A DNA stretch of 64,000 bases from Lota lota (taxonomy: Eukaryota > Chordata > Actinopteri > Gadiformes > Lotidae): NCBI GenBank assembly GCA_026745465.1, contig JACYXH010000826.1:8827724-8891723 (forward strand), read 5' to 3'. The notes under the pieces are model-generated. The model ran no database searches, was not told the origin of the DNA, and saw only the letters and a list, made by a program, of their open reading frames with translations. Positions 26,425-35,403 of the stretch are shown here, piece by piece. The number at the start of each line of letters is the position of its first letter. The stretch's first letter is position 1. The position numbers were made by a program, and so were the translations under genes.

Positions 26425-27285
26425 TACTATGGCCTATGCCACGTGGATGCACGGGCCTGCTGTTTAGGCAACAGGGCTCTTTGGGGGCTTTCTGACGGGA
26501 CGTCGAATAACTGGCGGCCCACCACCCTTTTCCTCTCTGTATCGTTTGACACTGCCATTTTGATGCCTGGCATCCAAAAAAAAAAAAAAAAACGCCCACC
26601 TCTGATCTCCCAAGAAGACTTAGTGAAGGGCGGCGGAACCTCGTCATCAAAAGTGCGTCCCCGTGCCCTTCATCCGCTCACAGGCAGACGCAAGTGACAC
26701 CGCGTCACGTTGAATTCCACCTGGCTTTTTTATTCAGGGGACTTGAAATTTCCCGTTGGGATATTGGGCGAAAAATAATGTCATGGTGCCTGGAGTGAGT
26801 TGGCGGATTTCTGGTACTCTAGTGCCATCTAGTGAGACCTTGATGATCCATGCGCGTCTTCGACGTATTGCGGTTGGCCAACATCAATCGTTCAGATTTC
26901 TTTTTATTCCCCCGAATTAGACAAACATGACTATGGAAGTGGCATTGTGATGGGTAGACTTTCCATTTCAATATGAAGAGAGTTTAAACTCTGCGTATTA
27001 TTCACAGAGTTCACATTATGTAGACCTCATTACATGATCTCGCTACAGGCTATTATTAAGTAAAGTCTATTAATTTAACATGAATGAAAATAACGGGTTT
27101 GCCTTGCCGAGCCATTCTCTAAGGAATGCAACATGGGAGCTTTGGCCGGACACGCACGAATCTACTGGGTTATTGTTCTCTCCCAGACAATCCCTTTTGT
27201 TTGAAAGCTCCCCTTTATATGACTCCTGAAACATCAGCCATACAGACAAGACATGACGGAGAAGGTGGTGGTGCTTGTGAAGTCG
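26425..27285. other. intergenic, no gene seen
   Basis: Complex DNA with a poly-A run near 26575-26592. No coding frame supported. Confidence 0.45.
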
Positions 27286-27289
27286 GAGG

Positions 27290-27297
27290 TATAAAAG
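27290..27297 (+). promoter_or_regulatory. TATA box of a possible unannotated transcript
   Basis: TATAAAAG in a GC-richer island. About 30 bases downstream is a pyrimidine-rich initiator-like stretch (CCTCTCCGTCTCTAC), and a splice donor follows at 27430. It is 4.4 kb downstream of pou3f2 on the same strand. Confidence 0.35.
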
Positions 27298-27319
27298 ACA
27301 GTCAGGAGGCCTCTCCGTC

Positions 27320-27429
27320 TCTACTACCCCGAACGGTCTAGGGTGGAGGCCGACATCACAGAGCTGCCGCACGATCTCGGTGTCAGCGGCAGCTGTTTGA
27401 AGTGTCTTTTACAGACTGATCTCTATCAG
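27320..27429 (+). other. possible first exon after the TATA box
   Basis: Ends at a full consensus donor (CTATCAG/GTGAGC). One frame is open throughout but has no ATG, so it would be noncoding or a 5' UTR. The product is unknown and could be a long noncoding RNA of the pou3f2 locus. Confidence 0.3.
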
Positions 27430-27892
27430 GTGAGCTCATCATCAGATTATTGTGGATTACCGCCTCCCCTCCATGTCCTTATACCCAGTCTGCATTAAGA
27501 ATGAGTCGGGTCTATATGCTCTTAGGCAACTCTATTCTCTTCATGGATGGGGAGGATGTTACACATGTTTGTTTTTGTTGTATTTTCTACAATATAGATG
27601 TAAATTGGTCCCAGCAATAAAATAACATTGGTTCAAAAGTAGTATTACATATCATATTAGAAATGATTTCCTTCTTATGGCAATGCCACAAAAGATAAAA
27701 TATGTAGTTTAACCTTGTAGTAACATCTATACATTTTAACAACAAAGATCAATGCAGTTGAAAGAGTTTACACCATTGTAGTAGCATGCATTCTAGAGGG
27801 AAAGAAAAGGTAGAAATGTCATTTGAAGTGATTGATTTAGCTGGAAATTGATTTCAACAAGTTCAAATTAATTAGGGTAATTAATGCTTCTA
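27430..27892. other. left flank of the transposon, no gene seen
   Basis: AT-rich DNA between the possible first exon and the element's left end. Confidence 0.45.
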
Positions 27893-28250
27893 CACAGCAA
27901 AATCAGCAGAGTTGATTCAACACCGATAGAGTTAAATTTAACACTTTTAAAGTGTGTATATTGGTCCACACTATTTTGAGTTAAAACTACACTTTTAAAA
28001 GTGTTAAATGCTCAACACTGTGATAGAGTTGCAGCAACTCTCTCAATAGTTGATATTTAACACCGGTCAACACAGGCCAGTGTTGAATTTACACAACACT
28101 AGTGTGCAGTGTAAAAATTTAACACTATTTGTATATTCTGTTTTATCACCGACCAGAGTTGCTGCTATATAACACTATAAAGGATTTAAAATCAAACTCC
28201 GTATTTTACTCTTGTAGAGTTGATTTATGTTTCAAAAACACACTGTAGGG
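27893..28250. repeat. left terminal and subterminal repeat region of the element
   Basis: Starts with the terminal inverted repeat, then many AGAGTTG, TTAACACT, CAACACT and AGTGTTGAA motifs in both orientations. A short palindromic cluster (GTTGCAGCAACTC) lies near 28030. Such arrays are typical of subterminal transposase-binding sites. Confidence 0.65.
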
Positions 28251-28435
28251 AGTTATAATCCCTAATGCTATACATGGTACAATTTTACTTTTGAAGTCAG
28301 CATATTCCTAGTACTTAACGAAGAAGGAAAACATCAATACAAAAGTTTGTTCAAATAAATCTTGTATTTTCAAGTCCACCACAAACAGCATTTGCTTAAA
28401 AATAGCATGTCTTAATTGGCAGCCTCAATAGCACA

Positions 28436-28510
28436 GGTCACATAAAACAACAGTACGGGTCACACAAAACAATAGCACGGGTCACACAAAATACCACGGG
28501 TCACACAACA
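28436..28510. repeat. short tandem array inside the element
   Basis: About three to four imperfect units of the type CACGGGTCACACAAAA(CAATAG), just past the end of the broken zinc-finger gene. Confidence 0.55.
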
Positions 28511-28897
28511 TGGCAATGTGGCACAATGTATATTTTTTCATCCATCTCATTAGAGAACTGTTTATCATATGGTCTATAATAAATCAACTCATCAATAGAA
28601 ATAACAGAAAACGAATCATCCCTCTCCTCGATACAGTAAGCACCGAAATGCTCATCAAAATAGAGAGTCCATATTGTAAACAGTATTTGTTGAAACAGTG
28701 TCCCGGTGCAAACGAATAAGGTGTTTCTTGAACCCTGAATAAGTGCAAAATAATGAAGAACATCCCGGCTGTCCACATTTCAAACGTAATGTCTTTCCTG
28801 GATATAAACCATGGTAAAATCTCAAATGCTGACAAAGCAACGAAGAACTTCTGTGGTGTAACTTGCAGATAAAACAAATCAACATATATGCATCCAA
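28501..28897 (-). pseudogene. broken second element gene: two C2H2 zinc fingers plus a C-terminal remnant
   Basis: The ATG at 28897 starts 14 bases after the upstream gene's stop. Residues 1-53 contain two C2H2 fingers: C-x2-C-x12-H-x4-H (CFIC to HLRFYH) and C-x4-C-x12-H-x4-H (CGQPGC to HLIRLH). The frame stops at 28655. In another frame an overlapping stretch ending at 28501 reads EHFGAYCIEERDD, SIDELIYYRPYDKQ and MDEKIYIVPHCHVV. This looks like the C-terminal tail of the same kind of protein. The simplest reading is an out-of-frame internal deletion that removed the middle of the gene. The fingers suggest DNA binding; the lost part may have held a catalytic domain. Confidence 0.55.
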
Positions 28898-28911
28898 GGA
28901 TGTGTGTCACC

Positions 28912-31900
28912 TCAGATACTTGTGTTCAGCAGTCTTGCTCTGAGCTCCTTCACACGGGGACTTTCCTTGGTACTTCCCACATCAATGTTGAACACAGTGG
29001 TTTGGATGAATGTGTAGAAGCTGTTAAGGGATTCTTGGTAGTTAACACTGAAGACGAAGTGGGCCTTGAAGAGTTCATCGAAAGCTGCCAGGGATGTCTG
29101 AGCCTTGCAAGGGATGGCCTTATGGTCAACAATGATGTAGAATCTTTGGAGGTTGTTCTTCTGTTCACCGACACACAGGAGGATGGGCTGTCCTGGTTCC
29201 AAACTCTCAAGGAAGATCTCAACACTGGCGCCAATCTGAAAAAAAAAAAAAAAGAACCATGAGGAACCATTTTAATGGCCCATTACATTACTAAAACGTA
29301 TGCGCCTCTTCACAAAAAGTGGCTTTGTGAAAAGAACTAAATTAAAAAGCATATTAAAACATTGCATACCCTCAAATATCTCACAACATGTTTGACTGCT
29401 TGATGTGAGCTAATTTTAGGACTCTTCTTGGGTCCTTTTGCAGTAGGGGGAAGTAGGTGAACCAGCAGTAGGATGCTTGACAGGTCACTGTCCCAGCCTA
29501 GGGGTAAAGCAGAACAAAGTAGAAGATTGTAAGAAAGACTTATGTGAAATTAAATTAATGTTTTAAAAGGATAATGAGCAATGCTTACCAGACTCATCTG
29601 AGGATTGATGCCCAGACAAGAGGTCTTTAACATACTCATTAGAATTCTTGCAGTCTGCCAGGATCCTGGGTTTGAAGTAAGTGAGCCATTTTGCCAAGAA
29701 TCTGGCAGAAACCTCCTCTCCAAACATCATGGTGAAGTCTTGGTCAATCTACAAAAGAAACTCCTTAAGTCCTTGCAACCATCCACACATTTTCAGTATT
29801 TTTATGCTTGTTTAACTGAAAGTGTAAACCTTAAATACACATTGTTCACTTTAAAAATAAATAAATTAGGCCTAAACCATATACATTTCTTACCACGCCG
29901 GGTGTATCGAGAAAACGTGGGAAAACATCCAGGACTGTTGAGGAGTTTTGCTGGTCTTGAACTAGTGTCTGACGGTATTGAAATGTTGCCCTCATTTTCT
30001 CTAAGACAACAGATTCATCGGTTGTATGCTTCAATATAGAGATTGCCTCGCGGCATTCCTCGCCAAACAGTTGCTTGTCAGTTAGGAGAAAATCCCTCTT
30101 GCTCTTCGGACCATCTTTATAGGTAGTGGTGGTTGAGCATCTCCGGGACTGAACTGCAGTGGTGCGCTGGACTGTCTTTATCCTCCAGGCCAAATAACCA
30201 GATCCACTGTCAGCATCATAGAAGTGCTCCTGTAAAATTAGAGAAGAAAGAATAAAACTAAACATAACTGATGGGTCAATACAAGTAAAATTCTGAATAA
30301 CCTCCCTGCATAAATTATAGTATAAGCCATTCATTTACAAACTTACATATCCATTTTTTGAGTAAGGATCACTGAGGTAAGGAAATAGGGTGATGATGCC
30401 AAGAGCGTATTTTGTTCGCACATAGGTTGGTGGGATCCTCCTTTAAAAGTAGAAAAACAGTCTTTTTCAAGCTTTAAAAAATTGTATACAAGTATAGAAA
30501 TTAGCTTTTGTGTCAAATAATCAAAGCATCTTAAATGTCAAACTAAAATAAGAATTATTTTTATTATTAAGAATAAAGCAAAAAAAAAAGACTAAGACCT
30601 CATTAATGCAAACAAATCATTTGTGTTATCATGATAACTATTAGTCTTTTTGTTTACAATTCCCTTGGTTCTTCCACACTGATCATACACTGGCCAGTTT
30701 TTTTTTTTTCAGGGATGTGATCCCATTGGCTAATTAATTTGTATAACTTAATTGCTTCAATAGTTTTGCTCCAGAGATTACTTTTTTGCTCCGGTACCAA
30801 GTTTTGTTTAATTATTCTGCCACAAATCTGTTAGCATAAGCCCATTTTTAATGAGCAATAGGAGACCACAATAATTAAATAGCTTTTAATAATGGAACAG
30901 GGTTCTTTAACAAGTGCACATCTTTTTCTATGAAAAAATATTTGTTGATTTCAGATTGGCAGCAGTGAACATAAAATGCTTACCCATGAACTTCAATCAT
31001 GTCAGCCACCAGTAGGTTTATCATATGTCGCCGTGTACCATCCGTCAGTGTCTTCGTTTTGTCATATTCATGCAACACTTTTTCTCCACCTGGCTTGGAC
31101 TGAAGAATATCTCTCACCATCTAAAAATAAAAAGAATCAGACAATAAGTTATCATGTTTACCTTTACTGCAACAAGACCACAGCTCGTCTGCACAATATA
31201 TTTGTGTTTCAGTTTTATAAACTAATGTCATACATTTAAAAAAATGTTATTAGCTATATACCGCTTCTGCTGATTCCCGATCGGCGTGGGTCCTTTTCAT
31301 TCCCCTATCTTTCTCAAGAATTAGTGTTGCATCAGATGAATCAGATGGCACAGAGGATAAGGTGTCCGACACATTCGACTGAAAAGAAATTTCTGCTGGA
31401 TCTTGTTGAAGCACAACTGCAAGACAGTTAAAAGAAATACACAAACAAATTGGTTAAACCTTCACATCTCTACAATACTCATCAGTAAAACAGTACATAC
31501 AGTTCACCATCCTCATTTTTCCCTAACAGAGCTAAGTCTTACCTGTAGACCTTTCTGTCGACACATTGATGGTAAGGTCCCCTGCTTGTAAAAGTTCCTC
31601 AAACACATCTGCATCCACCTCTGTCCCTGATTTATCTGTCAAGTGCAACTCTGTCTGTACAGGAAGACCTAGCTTTCCTATTACTGAGAGAATATCAGAT
31701 TTAGAAAAAATGGTCCTTTGTAAACTTATATTGACACTTATTATAATTTCTGAGCAGTGTGCAGAATACTTTATATAAATGTTAAATTAATATTAAAATC
31801 ACATTATAACATGAACTGACATTCAAGCAAATAATTAGTTCACTCCAAACAGATACGTGTAATAAAAAAAGTAGTACCAACCTTTCTGAATAAATGTATT

Positions 31901-31978
31901 GTAGTCTTCATAGCCGCCTTCGGTCTCTGCCACCTTCACATATTTCTGACTTGAACCAAATCTCACCTTGACTAACAT
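28912..31978 (-). CDS. element-borne 521-aa protein of unknown function (9 coding exons)
   Basis: Coding segments: 31978-31882, 31677-31543, 31416-31262, 31120-30984, 30440-30347, 30229-29894, 29748-29589, 29497-29370, 29235-28912. All introns are GT/AG, phase is kept throughout, and the sum is 1566 nt with one terminal TGA, so the gene appears intact. Residues 1-78 (MLVKVRFGSSQKYVKVAE to ELLQAGDLTI) resemble a ubiquitin-like PB1 or CIDE-N fold. Residues 79-129 are acidic and Ser-rich, likely disordered. Residues 130-521 form a well-ordered region with conserved-looking blocks EHFYDADSGSGYLAWRIK, KRDFLLTDKQLFGEEC and VLDVFPRFLDTPG. From memory this matches teleost predicted proteins often labelled 'sterile alpha motif domain-containing 3-like', although I see no SAM domain. 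Function is unknown. A noncoding first exon probably ends at 32986. Confidence 0.8.
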
Positions 31979-32362
31979 TTTGTCCTACAAAGAAAACAAC
32001 AAACATTCATGAAAAGTCTACAACTTTTTTTTTGTTCCCTTGCCTTTACTATACCACCTGGCCCCAACAGTGTCTGACTAAATCAAATTAATTTGCTTCA
32101 TGCTTATGTGACATCTAATATTTTAAGTCACTTAAGGCCCTTTCATACTAAAAAAAAAATGTCCAGAGAATCTGACCTGGAGAATGCGTGTCCCTACCCT
32201 TGAGGAAATTGTCTGTGTGGGACGTGTTAACATAATGCGGGTAATTTGGGAGAGTGGCAGCACCTTGACTTCTGCGAAGATTGCATTGAGCGCCCATGTT
32301 GAAGGGATCATCCTATCATTCTGCCTTGTATTATTTTAAATCAAAAAACGCCTCTCCTATCG

Positions 32363-32576
32363 TTAAAGGAATACGCCACAGTTTGTTGAATTGGGTTATT
32401 CACCATCTCCTCTATATTTATATAGGTGGGAAACGCATTTTTGTCTCAGTGCATGCATTGTCCTTGTCCGGCGGTGCCGTTGCAATGAATGGTATCCTTA
32501 GTAAAAGTGACCCTATTTAAAAATAGAGGAGACGGTGAATAACCCAATTTCAACAAACGGTGGCGTATTCCTTTAA
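32363..32576. mobile_element. 214-bp TTAA-flanked MITE nested in the element
   Basis: Begins TTAAAGGAATACGCCAC and ends in the near-perfect inverse GTGGCGTATTCCTTTAA. The inverted arms run for about 45 bases. TTAA at both edges points to a piggyBac- or Kolobok-type non-autonomous element. It sits upstream of the coding exons, in the presumed first intron. Confidence 0.75.
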
Positions 32577-32985
32577 CTTAAAAGAGCCTGAGTGGCACAG
32601 TCGAGACCGTCTATTTAACGTTTTAGTGTCGGCCAGAACAGCAAGTGTGCAAATCTCTTCATATCTCCATTGTGTAGACATTTTTGACATTTAGAATTTC
32701 TCAATGACTCTACTCCTTCGGCCTCTTACATTTGTGTTTGTCTGGTCACGCGTGATATCGACACACACAAATGCTAGCAAACATTATTGACTGAACATTC
32801 TAGCTAAGGCCTACCTAACGTTAGCCGCACGTCTTTACTAAAACGCAGATTTATTCATGAAATTAACTTAAATTGCAAGTAGATGATGTAACATTTTTAA
32901 AACACAAACTTTCCATGTGTTTTAAATAACTTAACTTTACATTTCAACCAAAAAAACGAAAGAGCAGAGTAGACACGTGGCTTAC

Positions 32986-33080
32986 CGCAAAAAGTCCCAA
33001 CACAAAGAGGAAGTAAAGCTAACGGAACAGTGCGGTCAAAATAAAATGCTGTCGATACTTTCGCGATAACCCCCAGACAT
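32986..33080 (-). other. probable noncoding first exon of the element-borne gene
   Basis: On the reverse strand a strong donor (GCG/GTAAGCC) follows 32986. It would splice to the acceptor TTTGTAG at 31985, six bases before the ATG. The upstream limit shown is arbitrary. If right, the promoter lies inside the transposon, between about 33.1 and 33.9 kb. Confidence 0.4.
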
Positions 33081-33867
33081 TTCCCTTAATTTAAAAGGGT
33101 CTAACCTTAATATGAAACCCAATATGCTTGTTTAAACAATTTAATTAACACATGTGGTCGAAATAGCAGTAAAAACGAAAAGAGAAGAAAATAGTTAACA
33201 CCATAGCTAGCTAGCTAGCTAAGCAGCCTCCTTCAAAATAAAAGTCGGTGCTCTACCAATACAGCAATCAAGGTTCATAATATAACGCTAGTCACGATAT
33301 CACATTAGACTTAGCTAGCTAGCTAGTTACTACGTTACCCACATTAACCCACTGTAATACAGCGTGGAGTTGTTACTAAATCTAAAAATAACAGCATTGC
33401 ACTTATTTTGTGATTTAATGTTAGCTTCGGTAATTTTAGCCATGACGGGACCAGTCTGTTGATTATTCTTATTTCTTAATGAGAAAAATATCACTATTCA
33501 TCCTACTTGGCTACAGAGTATTTGGCTAGCTAAACATTCTTTTGTGCTATTCTGTTAGCTAACCATGGTGAGCTGGATAGCTAGCTAATTTTAGCTAACC
33601 AACAAGGATAGTAAACCTTTGCCAACGTTAACATTACTTGTAGAAATCCACACTACTGGGTATCAAAATGTAATGTATAGACATTTGCTTGGACATACTT
33701 ACACACAAATCTTCCTAGTCACACTTGGAGTGATGTCCTTACATGTCCAGTCCACAGAAAATAGTCAAGAGTGTCTGTCTGGCTATTAACTAACGTTAGT
33801 CTCCCGCCTCTTTCAAACGATCACATGCAGACTTCTGGGAGTAACGGCTAACACTAGCTGTATTGTA

Positions 33868-34044
33868 AAATCAACACTGTAGAGTTGTTTGCAGAATAAG
33901 ACATTTGACTCCCTGTATTAACACCAACTCTTTTTGAAGAATAACTCTCTTGTAGTTGATTAACACTAAACCTGAGTTGAAATAACTCTATATTTTTACA
34001 CTCAACCCTAACACTGAAAATACAACACTTTTGATTTTGCTGTG
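33868..34044. repeat. right terminal and subterminal repeat region of the element
   Basis: Mirrors the left end: CAACACTGTAGAGTTG, AACACCAACTC, TAACTCT, TTAACACT and ACAACACTT motifs lead to the inverted terminus TGATTTTGCTGTG. Confidence 0.65.
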
Positions 34045-35100
34045 TATAACTAAATCAATCACAACGGACCCTTTCTAGACATTTGTAGTGAATTTCCCCA
34101 CTAATCGTGAAAATGGCTTTTATAAAGTGACCTCTTTTCTAAAGACAGGAAAGTCACTCACTCACCTATCCACCTCTTTATTTGCCCACACACCCACCCA
34201 GCCACCGAGGTACAAACACCCCCCACCCCACCCCACCCCCTCCTCCACCCTCTAATTTGCAGGCGGCTAACAGTGATGTCGACTCAGGCTGAAAACGCAA
34301 TTCCACCGTTTGACATTGTTGTTCTTCAGCCTCCGTCAGAAACATCACAGCTAATTAGCCTATGCACACTTAAGTACACAAATGCGCGTGTGCATTCATT
34401 TGTAAACGAGTTATTGTTTAATTATAACTTTGCGTGAACTTTGCTGATCAGCGGGGCGAATCGTGTCTCCCCTTCAGTGCATAATTATTTAAGCTAATTG
34501 CTCAGCCTGTTTGTGAAACATGCTTCTGCCTCTGCAGGGCCATCTTTACCATGGGCTTGTCTCACAGATACTGAGGAAGCGGCCTCTGAATAGCTCACCG
34601 TGATGGTTGCTCGCTTATAGAGAAAGGAATGTCTTGGATGCACAACCGATGCTGCGGCTCACACAGTGAGACCATGTAATGGTAAAATATAACAGGATGC
34701 CCTTCTCTGATTTGATTGAACTTTATTTGTATCACTCCTGCGGCACTCTTACACGGCAGGGTTGACTTGAACGATGGACTATGATTGGTTGGTTTATTAT
34801 CCTTAATGATCTTCTTCAGTACAACAGGTCTCACTTATTCCAGAAAGCCGACTTGTAGGCTGCATCTCAGTGCATTGAGATGCTGATGACCCGAAGGTCA
34901 TTTTAGTAATCTAGTAGCGTTTTAAGAAAACAACAAAGTAGCATAAACAATCATTAGACTGATTTAAATGATTTCCTACTACTAGAAAAATCGTAATTAC
35001 CATTTTTTGTCAAAGTCATAAGAAGCCTCTGTGTTTTGTGCTGTCTCATAAATTTGCCTATGCATTTGTGTGTGTATGTGTGTGTGTATGTTCGTGCTTG
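34045..35100. other. intergenic, no gene; candidate conserved noncoding element at 34260-34530
   Basis: 34260-34530 is complex DNA with several homeodomain-type cores (AGCTAATTAGCC, GTTTAATTATAAC, AAGCTAATTGC). The rest shows no feature apart from C-rich repeats at 34220-34250. Confidence 0.3.
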
Positions 35101-35403
35101 CGTGTGTGTGTGTAAGGGATGAGAGGTGAGCCATATCGTAAGCCATGGTGTTCTCCAATAACACACCACAAAAATGGTTTGGAATGAGCAGCAAAAACCC
35201 AAACAAAGTCAACAAGGGTGTCTCCATGTGATGGAGCGTGTGTGCCAGGGAAACCGGAGAAGGAACACCTCGCCGCCACATAATGACGGGTGTCATGGCG
35301 GTGAGGCCTGCCCCCGGGCCGGTCTGAGGGCTGTCTTGTGCCCGTCTGAGTAGGACGAGATCTTGGCAACAGACGGGGGACCGTGTCCTGTCACGTCCTT
35401 CAG

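Larger units (their letters stand above)
27893..34044 (-). mobile_element. 6.15-kb TIR DNA transposon-like element with a spliced gene
   Basis: The left end (CACAGCAAAATCA at 27893) is the inverted complement of the right end (TGATTTTGCTGTG ending 34044). Both are flanked by TA, as for a 2-bp TA target duplication. Inside each end are dense AGAGTTG/CAACTCT and AACACT/AGTGTT motifs. The element carries one intact multi-exon gene on the - strand, an internally deleted zinc-finger gene just downstream, and a nested MITE. The superfamily is not assigned. TA targets fit ISL2EU- or mariner-like elements, but no recognisable transposase catalytic core is visible. Co-mobility of gene and termini is inference. 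Confidence 0.75.

Noticed and set aside
28888-29262. 124-codon + strand frame
   Set aside because: It is antisense to the last exon of the element-borne gene, which is supported by splicing and phase.
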